Positions 54,424 through 62,875 of a stretch of DNA of 64,000 nucleotides are shown piece after piece (within the stretch, counting starts at the first letter, position 1; each line of letters begins with the position of its first letter). Under the pieces are notes generated by a model that made no database searches, was not told the DNA's origin, and saw only the letters and a program-made list of their open reading frames with translations. The DNA lies in assembly GCA_963832355.1 (NCBI GenBank), contig CAWHTX010000013.1, forward strand, positions 190,733 through 254,732, read 5' to 3'. The translations under genes and the position numbers were made by a program. This DNA comes from DATFVA01 sp963832355. GTDB lineage: Bacteria > Bacteroidota > Ignavibacteria > Ignavibacteriales > Ignavibacteriaceae.

Positions 54424-55707
54424 ATGTCGCGATTTGCAACTATTGACAAAAGCAAACCTATGTCCGCTATTTTGAAAGTAGTTGGTGTCGGCGGAGGCGG
54501 CTGTAATGCTATTGAAAGCATGATCGCACGCGGGCTGAGCGGAGTGGAATATGTTGCTGTTAATACGGATGCGCAGGTACTTAACGGCAGCAGTGCTACT
54601 CATAAGATCCAGTGTGGCGGGAGTATTACCAGGGGACTGGGAGCAGGAGCAGATCCTAACGTCGGAAGGAAATCATTAGAAGAAGACAGGGAGAAATTAT
54701 CCGAAGTCCTTAGCGGAAGCGATATGGTTTTCGTTACGGCAGGAATGGGCGGCGGTACCGGAACAGGCGGAGCTCCTGTAGTTGCTTCGATAGCCAAAAG
54801 CATCGGCGCCCTGGTAGTCGGCATCGTTACCAAGCCTTTCCGCTGGGAAGGGAAGAAGCGTATGCTGAATGCAGAACAGGGAATCCAGGATCTGAAAAAT
54901 CATGTCGATAGTCTCATAGTTATCCCCAACGAGAGACTGCTGAACATTCTCGATAAAGGCGTTAATGCGTTCGCTGCCTTTGATAAACCGAATGAAGTAT
55001 TATACGAAGCTACCCGCGGTATTGCTGATATTATCACTGTTGAAGGATTGATAAACGTCGACTTTGCTGATGTGAGGTCGGTAATGAATCAGAGCGGTGA
55101 TGCACTGATGGGATGCGGAATTGCGAGCGGCGAGAACCGCGCGATAGAGGCAGCACAGAAAGCTATCTCAAGTCCTCTCCTGGAAGGTGTTAATATCAAG
55201 GGTGCCAAGAGCGTACTCCTTAACGTTACCGGTTCAAGCAATCTGACTATGCAGGAAATAAACGACGGCAACAATGTTATCTTCGAAGCTGCCGGTGAGG
55301 AAGCGAATGTAATATTCGGCTGTGTACAGAAAGAAGATATGAACGATTACGTATCTTACACAGTAATTGCAACAGGCTTCGATTCGGCGCACCAGGTACA
55401 TGCAAAGAAATCATTTTCAATCGCACCTCCTAAAATGAAAGAAGAAGACACTTTCCGCGGAGGATTTAATTTCCTTGAGTCAAATGACGAGATAGATAAA
55501 GAGGATCTGGAAATTCCCACGATCTACAGGGTAAAAAGTCCTAAATCTAATATTGAAGAAAAAGAGGAGGAAGAAACTCCACGGAGCGGATTCGAGTTTG
55601 ATGCATCGCGTTACAGCTGGTCAAAAGAAAAGGCTCAGAAGAAAGAAGAAAAAGAGAACGATGATGATGAAGACAGCTCCTCATTCTTACGTATGATAAT
55701 GGATTAA
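54424..55707 (+). CDS. ftsZ: Cell division protein FtsZ
   Basis: 427 residues, a tubulin-like GTPase. KVVGVGGGGCNAIESMI binds nucleotide near residue 16; the tubulin signature is GGGTGTGGAP (about 106-115); NVDFADVRSVM is the T7 synergy loop (about 206-216). An acidic linker (about 335-410) leads to a hydrophobic C-terminal end, SSFLRMIMD, which may be the FtsA-binding peptide. GGAGG precedes the start. It forms the Z ring that recruits the other proteins of this cluster, and is the last cluster gene. Confidence 0.96.
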   Translation: MSRFATIDKSKPMSAILKVVGVGGGGCNAIESMIARGLSGVEYVAVNTDAQVLNGSSATHKIQCGGSITRGLGAGADPNVGRKSLEEDREKLSEVLSGSDMVFVTAGMGGGTGTGGAPVVASIAKSIGALVVGIVTKPFRWEGKKRMLNAEQGIQDLKNHVDSLIVIPNERLLNILDKGVNAFAAFDKPNEVLYEATRGIADIITVEGLINVDFADVRSVMNQSGDALMGCGIASGENRAIEAAQKAISSPLLEGVNIKGAKSVLLNVTGSSNLTMQEINDGNNVIFEAAGEEANVIFGCVQKEDMNDYVSYTVIATGFDSAHQVHAKKSFSIAPPKMKEEDTFRGGFNFLESNDEIDKEDLEIPTIYRVKSPKSNIEEKEEEETPRSGFEFDASRYSWSKEKAQKKEEKENDDDEDSSSFLRMIMD

Positions 55708-55750
55708 TTTGCGGAATCTGTTGTGACAAGGGAGATCGTTTAAGTCGGGA

Positions 55751-55966
55751 TTATTCGTCGAGGGGACGGCTCTCGGCAAACGCGTTATTCTCGATATCCT
55801 TTGTAATTATGATCCTGTTCGGTCTGCAGCAGATTCTGCAATCTTCTACGAAGTCCTGCTTGCCTTCCACCGTTAAATCCACCCAAACGCTGTTTTTAAC
55901 TCCGCAGTACTGGCATGTCCATACGAAGTCGTCGTCGGTTTGAAACGATTCGGGTTCTTCTTCCAT
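55751..55966 (-). CDS. CPXCG-motif cysteine-rich small protein
   Basis: 71 residues. Two cysteine pairs, CQYC (about 18-21) and CRIC (about 42-45), surround VKNSVWVDLTVEGKQDFVEDC, the conserved pattern of the CPXCG family; here the first pair is CxYCG rather than CPYCG. Probably binds one zinc. Function unknown. Convergent with ftsZ, 43 bases away. Confidence 0.85.
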   Translation of the reverse strand: MEEEPESFQTDDDFVWTCQYCGVKNSVWVDLTVEGKQDFVEDCRICCRPNRIIITKDIENNAFAESRPLDE

Positions 55967-56141
55967 AACTCACCTGAAAAGTATAATTTAAGCTCACTAT
56001 ATTGTAAGTGTTTCCTGATTTAGAGTCAAATACTAAATTTTGTTTGTGTCCGTTTTGTAGATACTATTCCCAATTCCCAACCGCCGCCAGGCTGCATTCA
56101 CACAAAGGTTCCCACTTGATTTTTAATTCTCTGTAATTTAT

Positions 56142-56167
56142 ATATAGTGTTCAAATGTACACTATAT
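56142..56167 (+). promoter_or_regulatory. Perfect palindrome with SOS-box geometry before the dnaE fragment
   Basis: ATATAGTGT (56142-56150) and ACACTATAT (56159-56167) form a perfect 9-bp inverted repeat with an 8-base spacer. The core TAGTGT-N8-ACACTA differs from the E. coli LexA box core TACTGT-N8-ACAGTA by one base per arm. It ends one base before the start codon of a dnaE-type gene, occupying the position of the ribosome binding site. A LexA-type repressor is the best candidate; this is inference. Confidence 0.7.
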
Positions 56168-56168
56168 T

Positions 56169-57851
56169 ATGCCCGAAAATAATGCAAATACGGTCGATTT
56201 TCTAACTTACCAGGTTCCGCCCGAATGGCGGGAAGGGGTAAGACTGCACTCGCTTCTGCCCCCGATCCCGAGAAATACCCGCAATATCCGCTTCGATATA
56301 TTTGATTTTGAGATGCTGTTCAACGATGAGAAGACGAAGGAGCTTCTGCGGAGGGGACAGACAATCGGGTGCTTCTATATCGAATCGCCGGGGATGCGCT
56401 CGCTTCTGCGTCGGCTGGATGTTGAAACTTTTGAGATGCTCACAGCGGCAAGCTCTATTATTCGTCCCGGTGTAGCCGAAAGCGGGATGATGCAGGAGTT
56501 CCTTGCGCGGCACAAAGACCCGTCGCGCCGGAAGTACCTCATCCCTGAAATGGAAGTGCATCTTGGGGAAACCTACGGTGTGATGATTTACCAGGAGGAT
56601 GTAATTAAGGTTGCGCATCATGTTGCGGGACTAACGCTGGAGGAAGCCGATCTCCTGAGAAGGGCAATGAGCGGCAAGATGCGTTCGCACGAAGCAATGA
56701 AAGAGATAACCGATAAGTTTTTTGTTTCCTGTCTCGCCAAGGGGCACAGTAAAGAGACCGCAAATGAATTGTGGCGGCAGATCGAATCATTCGCGGGGTA
56801 TTCCTTCTGCAAAGCGCACAGTGCTTCCTTCGCACTCCTCTCTTACCAGGTTGCCTACCTTAAGGCGAACTACCCGGCAGAGTTTATGGCTAATGTGCTT
56901 AATAACGGCGGGGGATTTTATTCATCGGCTGTGTATATATGGGAAGCAAAAAGGATGGGATTGAAAACAGAACTTCCCTCAATAAACCACAGTGTTTATG
57001 AATATATCGGGAGAGGGAAGACCATACGCATAGGACTGATGGCCGTAAAGAATTTATCGTATTCTTCAATTGAAAGAATTGTTGAGGAAAGGAAGAATAA
57101 CGGAAGGTATGTTTCGCTGGCTGATTTCCTGGTGAGGACGGAAGTAGGGTATGAAGAAACGGCAACTTTAATTAAGTGCGGGGCGATGGGATGCTTCAGG
57201 CAGACACGTCCCGAGCTGCTTCGTCTTCTTGATATCTATATTCACCGCAGGAAACTCCTGGACCATACAGCCAACGATCTTTTTATGAATGAAACCTACG
57301 CGCTTGAGGAAGAAGTTAAGACAAACATAAACTTCAGTGCAGCCGAGATGTGCCGCACCGAGTATGAGACGTTCAATTATATGATAACCCGCCACCCTCT
57401 CTATTTTTATAAAGAATGGGCGAATGATCCTTCAATCACAAAGGCGAAGGATAAGGAAAAATACCGCGGCAGGAAGGTAAAGATGATAGGCTGGTATATG
57501 ACCTCGAAAAGAATAAGAACGAAGAAAGGGGATATAATGAAGTTCCTTTCGCTTGAAGATATGACGGGGACATTTGAAGCAGTCATATTTCCGAATGTGT
57601 ACTACCGCTGCGCGGAGCTTACAATGTCGATGGGTCCATATCTGATTGAAGGAGTAATTGACAGCGAAGATGCTAATAACATTATAGTAGAAAAGCTTGA
57701 AGTACTATCATCTATTGCCATAAGAGAAAGCATACAGAAAGACAGCGTAGACCACAACTACTACGGCGACGAAGAAAAAGTAACCGAAGAAGACTTCCGC
57801 CTCGTCAGCTCCCTCGGCAAAGAGAAGCTCAGGCAGGCTTATGCAGGATAG
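56169..57851 (+). pseudogene. C-terminal fragment of a DNA polymerase III alpha subunit (DnaE/DnaE2 type)
   Basis: 560 codons. After about 45 residues that I cannot match, the sequence follows DnaE from the palm/fingers border onward: LLRRGQTIGCFYIESPGMRSLLRRL, SSIIRPGVAESGMMQEFLARHKDP, GVMIYQEDVIKVAHHVAGL, LRRAMSGKMRSHEAM and YSFCKAHSASFALLSYQVAYLK (all cited by their conserved blocks). A helix-hairpin-helix region (about 300-325) and an OB fold (VKMIGWYMTSKRIRTKKGD, about 437-455) close it. The PHP domain and palm residues with the catalytic Asp triad, about 500 residues, are absent, and there is no room for them upstream. It cannot be a polymerase alone. It could be a deletion remnant, a partner supplying clamp- and DNA-binding parts, or an assembly join. 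Confidence 0.8.
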
Positions 57852-57863
57852 CTATTTGTGACC

Positions 57864-57929
57864 TGTCAATCTGAACTTGTTTCAGATTCTCAAAACCTCA
57901 AGTGTCATTCTGAATTTATTTCAGAATCT
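57864..57929. repeat. Two copies of the dispersed TGTCATTC palindrome
   Basis: Copies at 57864-57890 (diverged, arms ATCTGAA and TTCAGAT) and 57903-57929 (arms ATTCTGAA and TTCAGAAT). The second is identical over 27 bases to 15814-15840. They lie between the convergent dnaE fragment and yajQ. Confidence 0.8.
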
Positions 57930-57938
57930 CAAGGGTCA

Positions 57939-58436
57939 TTACTTCATATTGACAAACTGTGTCGGGAAATCCAGTTCCGCATCTTTTACCATCTGAATAA
58001 CCGCCTGCAGGTCATCTATCTTAGGTGCCTGAACCCTTACCTGTTCATCCTGGATCTGGGCATTAACCTTAAGCTTGGAGTCCTTGATCATCTTAGTGAT
58101 CTTCTTTGCATTATCCTTCGAGATGCCGCTTTGAAGATCGATGATTTGTTTTAGCCTTCCTCCTGCCGCCGGTTCGGGCTCATTCATTTTTAAAGCTTTA
58201 ATCGAAATCCCCCTGCGGATGAACTTTGTCTGAAGAATATCAATGCTGGCTTTTAAAGAATAGTCATCTTTTGTATTAATGGAAATCTGCTTATCTTTTT
58301 TGTTAAGATCCATCGATGTATTAGAATCCTTCAGGTCATATCTCTGGTGAATCTCCTTCAGTGCCTGGTTAACAGCATTATCCGCTTCCTGCAGATCAAT
58401 TTCCGAAACAATATCAAATGAATGGTTCTGTGCCAT
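57939..58436 (-). CDS. yajQ: YajQ-family nucleotide-binding protein
   Basis: 165 residues from the ATG at 58436 (MAQNHSFDIVSEIDLQEADNAV), which matches family N-termini; the longer upstream frame is not conserved-looking. The rest follows the double ferredoxin-like YajQ fold: QRYDLKDSNTSMDL, IKALKMNEPEPAAGGRLKQ and IKDSKLKVNAQIQDEQVRVQ. Some YajQ proteins bind cyclic di-GMP or RNA. Cytoplasmic. A single gene convergent with the dnaE fragment. Confidence 0.95.
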   Translation of the reverse strand: MAQNHSFDIVSEIDLQEADNAVNQALKEIHQRYDLKDSNTSMDLNKKDKQISINTKDDYSLKASIDILQTKFIRRGISIKALKMNEPEPAAGGRLKQIIDLQSGISKDNAKKITKMIKDSKLKVNAQIQDEQVRVQAPKIDDLQAVIQMVKDAELDFPTQFVNMK

Positions 58437-58702
58437 TTGTAAATCCTCATTTAGCTTATAATTAAGTACAAATTTAAGGAACAGGGAGTAGAGTTGAAAA
58501 TGATGTGATTTGATAATGAAATAATTAAAGAATGTGATCAATATGGATAGAACTGACCTGGTAGAATTATACCTTATTACAGATGCCATAAAAAATGATG
58601 TAATATTTTCCAAAGAACCTGCTGAAATTGTTCAAATTATTGAAAAAACATAGGTTTTATATGGCATTTATCTTGATCAAATGAACAAAAACGAAGATTG
58701 TT

Positions 58703-59222
58703 ATGCTTAAACTACTAACTGCTTTTTTACTTTTAACTACTTCATCATTTATCCTTATGTCCTGCGGAACATACAAATCGAAGTATGCTTACCGCTGGGG
58801 CGATGACGGATTAATCTACAATTCCCATAATGATCAGTTGTTTACCGGAACAGTCCTCGACACTGCAGATGTAATAATCGAATTCCAGGTTGTCGACGGC
58901 AAAAAGAACGGAACATTCCGAACCTATTACCTTGACGGCCAGATAGAAAAAACAGGGTATGTTATCAACAACGAAAACATGGGAACCTGGAAATACTATT
59001 ACCCAAATGGTCAGATAGAAAGTGAAGGCGATTTTGAAAGTAACAAACCTGATGGCAAATGGATCTCATATTATCCTGATGGAACCAAGGAAAGCGAAGG
59101 AAAATATAGAGACGGAAAACAGGATGGGATCTGGACCTATTATGATGAAACGAGGAGAAATAATAAACCAGGTTGTATACCAGGATGGGGACTTTATAGG
59201 TCTTCAGAGGAAGTTTGTCTAA
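58703..59222 (+). pseudogene. MORN/YwqK-repeat lipoprotein, frameshifted near the C-terminus
   Basis: A lipoprotein signal with SSFILMSCG (Cys about 21) is followed by MORN-like YwqK repeats: YYLDGQIEKTGYV, YYPNGQIESEGDF, YYPDGTKESEGKY and, after correction, YYDERGEIINQVVYQDGDF. The frame breaks at the AAA at 59148-59150; removing one A restores the last repeat and ends at 59222 with GLQRKFV, 172 residues. Uncorrected, the frame runs to 59242 through an unrelated tail. Such proteins are often called toxin-antitoxin YwqK, but here the repeats only suggest a surface or periplasmic binding role. Confidence 0.82.
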
Positions 59223-59246
59223 TATTTTTACTTAATGATTAACATA

Positions 59247-59276
59247 AAAAATGGCTGCTCATAGGCAGCCATTTTT
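59247..59276. terminator. Bidirectional rho-independent terminator
   Basis: A perfect 12-bp stem, AAAAATGGCTGC (59247-59258) with GCAGCCATTTTT (59265-59276), around a 6-base loop. T runs lie on both strands, so it can end both the YwqK-like gene and the pilus/lipoprotein operon. Confidence 0.93.
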
Positions 59277-59307
59277 ATTTAATATCCTGTTTTATAAAAT
59301 GAATTAC

Positions 59308-60709
59308 TTATCGGGAAGTCCCGTAAACACTTATTTTCTTCTCTCCATTTGGACCTGAAGTTGAAATATCTATAATTGCCTGCTGTAGTTTTGAAGTATC
59401 GGGTTTTGAATCTACGCAGTAAAGCTGAACATTGTAAAAGCTTTACTTTGGGTATCAAGCATTCTAACATCGATATCTCCTGAAACCTCAAGATCTCCTT
59501 TATTAACTTTAACTGAAATTGTTTGTCCAGCAGACATTGGATTCCCATTGCCGTCACTGACAGTAAAATTAAAGGATTGTGATCCGCCATTCTGAATATC
59601 AAATGAAGATAGGATCAACAGTGATGATGGGCAGTCCTGTAAGCAGTCTTACAGTTGAAGTCTGAATAGTGGTATTATTCTCATCTACCGTTGAAGAAGT
59701 AACTCTGAAAAATCCGGGTCCATAACCGATCTTCAAATCAGGAAATGGCTGGGTTAACATAGTAACAGTAGCTCTTCCAAGGTTATCCGTGGTATTTGAT
59801 CCATCAATAATTCCTGATGTTGTCTCGAAATATACACTTGTTCCTGGCCTGACCGGATTAGAATATTTATCTCCTACAAATGCCGTAAAAGGAATTTCAA
59901 CACCAATAATTCCATAATTAGGATAATTAAGTTTATCTGACGCAACAGCGAAATGATTTGGATCCGGGAAATCCGCCATATATCGCGATTAAGTATCGGC
60001 TGCGATTTAACGACCATATTATTTATCGTAAATCCAGCAGTAATTTGTGCAACACCTGCTTTAGTACCCGTATTCAAAGTTACGGAAGCTCTGCCAAGTG
60101 CATTACTTACAACCGAGGCAGGGTAGAGATATTCACCGCCGCCGGGGCCTGAACTTAGACTGAAATTAACTTCAACCGCATTATCAGATCCAATAGCTAC
60201 TCCATTTGAATCAAGCACTTCAAAAATAAACTGTACAGATTCATTAGCGCCGCTTTCCTTTACTCCCACATTTTGAGCTGATTGAGCATACAGGTAAATG
60301 GTAGCTGCCTGACCGGATGATGTTCCTCCCCCGGTTCCCTGCTGTTGAGTAAGTTTTAATACAGGTAATTGAATATTTCCGCTGACAGGTACATATATAG
60401 TTGTGGTATCGGTATCATAACCGGATTTAAAAAATACAATTGTCAATTCCTTATCTTCCGATAAGTGGGAAACTTGCAGAAAAAGAGCCATCATTTCCTG
60501 TAGTTGTATTAACCTGTGTTATTCCGTCTGTTATTTTAACAGTAGCATTAAAAATAGGATCTCCAGAAACAGATTCAACTATTTGTCCTGATATAGTTGC
60601 ATCCGGAACTTCCGGGTTAGTATTTTCATCCGGAACTCCAAACTCACATCCGGAGAGATATAATCCTGTAAAGAGATAAAAGCGTTGTTAGGTAAATAAT
60701 ATTTTTCAT
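59308..60709 (-). pseudogene. Ig-like domain lipoprotein, broken by five frame changes
   Basis: Start at ATG 60709. After corrections it reads: lipoprotein signal (LYLSGC), a carboxypeptidase-regulatory-like domain (VPDATISGQIVESVSGDPIF, LTIVFFKSGYDTDTTT), two bacterial Ig-like (Big-1/invasin) domains (AVEVNFSLSSGPGGGEYLYPA, GRASVTLNTGTKAG; VYFETTSGIIDGSNTTDNLGRATVTML) and a third beta domain ending ISVYGTSR at 59308. Breaks lie at about 60670-60681, 60457-60466, 59978-59985, 59611-59616 and 59412-59420. Three extra and two missing bases leave a corrected frame of exactly 467 codons including the stop. Either the region is poorly sequenced or the gene is decaying. It follows the secretin by 41 bases, so it was probably cotranscribed. 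Confidence 0.75.
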
Positions 60710-60750
60710 ATTAAAATTTCTTTTTTTATTGGGATTATTTATATCCGGAT

Positions 60751-61982
60751 TTATTTTTCATCTTTTAGATAATCGGGCTTATAATATTTTATCTCTTCTT
60801 TATCTTTTTCTAATTTCTGTTTGATAAGGTTCTGTTTCTGAATTGAGATGAACCGATCTTCAAGAGTGGGTAGCAGTTCGGCCCGCAATAAGATTATAAC
60901 TTCTTTCTTTGTTACAATAGTCTTATCACTTCCGGTAAGGTATCTTATTCCAAGCACCCACCAGGGAAGATCTTTTAAGAAGGGGATTCCCGGTTCTTGC
61001 AATTGTTTCTTCATTTATGTAAAGTCCTCCTATTACAGTTTCTTCTCCGTCGAGCAATAAAACATCTGAACTTGCAGAAGTTTTCTTTACTTCAGTCGTC
61101 AGTTCAGAGGGAAAGAATGAACTTCTTTCAGCTTCAAGTTTCAGAAGAATATAATCGATTCCTTTTTTGGAATAGACATAAGGGACAACATTTATAATTG
61201 AACCCGCAGAATAAAATTTATCGATTACATTTCCTGAAAAATCTCTTTGTTTGATGGAGAAATCTGACCCGATCTGAATCCTGCCTTTCTGTCTGTCTCT
61301 TACCGTAATAGTGGGGCTTGCAATAATTTCACCCAAGATTCTGAGATTCAAAAAACCTGAACATCGCGGTGGCATTGCCTACCCAGTCACCCATCTTAAA
61401 ATCTGTAAGAGAATTGATATTAAATTCAGGTGGTTTTCCCTGTGTTTGAGCTTGTTGTTCTGGGGGTTGGGCCTGAGTTCTTAGAGTGGTCCCAACAGTT
61501 ACCCCATCTTTGGATAATAGCCAGTCCCAGTCAATTCCTCTGTCAAGTGAATTTTGTATATCTGCCTCAAAAAAAATTGCTGATATTTTTACTTCTCTGG
61601 CATCAAGGTCAGCAAAGGTATCCTCATCTAATTTTTCCTCTTCGGTCTTTCCTTTGGGCTTAATTACAATAGTACCTTCTTTTTCCTCGTAAGTTAAGTT
61701 TTCAGTATTAACAATAAGATTTAATGCATCCAGGTATGGCATCTTCTTTATTTCCAATCCTATTGGAGAAGAAATTTGAACAGTTGAAACTATGCTTTTA
61801 CCTGTTACTAATTCACTTACAGCACTAAGCATTTTAACTGCCTGATCAAAACTGGCGTACTGAGAGATGGAAACAAGCTCAAGAGGATTATATTCTCCGG
61901 ATAATTTTTTTTCCAGTTCCTGCTGAGCTTGCACAGGATAGATAATATAAAAATTAATATATAAGATTACAGGAAATTTCAT
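60751..61982 (-). pseudogene. Short secretin (PilQ/GspD type), interrupted by two frameshifts
   Basis: After a signal peptide (about 1-20) an N0/STN-type domain (about 30-105, YASFDQAVKMLSAVSELVTGKS ... VIKPKGK) leads into the secretin domain: VKISAIFFEADIQNSLDRGID, LGEIIASPTITVRDRQKGRIQIGSDF, VLLLDGEETVIGGLYINEE and GIPFLKDLPWWVLGIRYLTG, which is the classical C-terminal secretin block. Two breaks, in GGG runs (CCC on the plus strand) at 61332-61334 and 60989-60991, each with one extra base, give 409 residues when corrected. Secretins form the outer-membrane ring of type IV pili and type II secretion; this one is short and lacks clear N1 modules. Overlaps the upstream gene by 4 bases. Confidence 0.88.
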
Positions 61983-62875
61983 TGCGATTGTCCTTCTTTT
62001 TGATTTTTCTTCCCTATTTTGAGGGTCTGGTACTCTATTATTCCCCCTTTATTTAATACGAAGGTTACGGTTTCATTCTCATAGTCGATATCCATCAGGT
62101 ATCCCAGGTACACAGAGTCGCCTTTTTTAAGCAGTAAAGTATTCCCTTTTGAATCGGAAATAAAAGCACCCTGGGGAACCAGTGAAATAAGTGTTGCATC
62201 CTGAATATCAGGAAGATTATTTACATTTGGACGTATTTCATTTCTGACCAGAGGATAGAAAGCATCATAAAGTCCGCCTGTTTTAAGATCATTTTCATTA
62301 TAATTAACTTCTGCATATCTGTCGCTGGAGGAATAATAAACTTTAACTTCTAATTCAAATTTTACAAGGTAATGAGGGATGCCTTTATCATCAACACTGG
62401 TGGTACCGGTTACATTTGCTGATTCTATCTTCTTTAATTCCTTGCTGTGTTCAATTGCGTAAATTAGTCCATATACATTTTCAAACGCTCCGGTTCCGCT
62501 TACTTTATATATGTAGAAGTTAAATCCATTCTCAACGCCTGTACTCACAAATTCTGCATTGGTAAATGTATAGAGAGAATAATCGCCGCTGTAGGAATCA
62601 ATAAAGTTGAAGAAATTAGATTGGGGCAGATTTTGAGGAATGGTGAATTTACCTGAAAAGAGTAATGAATCTACAACCGCTACTTTTTCTTCGGCCTTCT
62701 TAAGCTGGATCTGCAGCGTTTCTATGCTTGAATAATTAGCTCTCAATTTAACAAGCTTCTGGTCCTTAATATCAAGATCCTTCTGCTGAATCCCTAAGGT
62801 ATAAATGCTTCCGGCTGCTGTAATCAGAACGAATACAACTATCAGAATAATTAACGATTTATTTCTTTTTTTCAT
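61979..62875 (-). CDS. PilO-like alignment protein with a PilP/GspC-like C-terminal domain
   Basis: 298 residues. One N-terminal membrane helix (SLIILIVVFVLITAAGSIYTLG, about 6-27), a coiled coil (about 30-70) and a ferredoxin-like region (about 95-195) make up a PilO-type protein. After a linker, residues about 225-285 (ATLISLVPQGAFISDSKGNTLLLKKGDSVYLG, VTFVLNKGGIIEYQTLKIG) resemble the beta-sandwich of PilP or the HR domain of GspC. So it seems to be a PilO-PilP fusion. It would connect the inner-membrane platform to the secretin encoded next. It overlaps the upstream gene by 17 bases and the secretin by 4. The fusion reading is inference. Confidence 0.75.
   Translation of the reverse strand: MKKRNKSLIILIVVFVLITAAGSIYTLGIQQKDLDIKDQKLVKLRANYSSIETLQIQLKKAEEKVAVVDSLLFSGKFTIPQNLPQSNFFNFIDSYSGDYSLYTFTNAEFVSTGVENGFNFYIYKVSGTGAFENVYGLIYAIEHSKELKKIESANVTGTTSVDDKGIPHYLVKFELEVKVYYSSSDRYAEVNYNENDLKTGGLYDAFYPLVRNEIRPNVNNLPDIQDATLISLVPQGAFISDSKGNTLLLKKGDSVYLGYLMDIDYENETVTFVLNKGGIIEYQTLKIGKKNQKEGQSQ

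Noticed and set aside
57858..58154. Plus-strand frame of 98 codons over the dispersed repeats and the yajQ 3' end
   Set aside because: It begins in repeat sequence and then runs antisense to yajQ.
58543..58653. Plus-strand frame of 36 codons (MDRTDLVELYLITDAIKNDV) upstream of the YwqK-like gene
   Set aside because: No ribosome binding site and no family match; it could be a remnant but cannot be supported.
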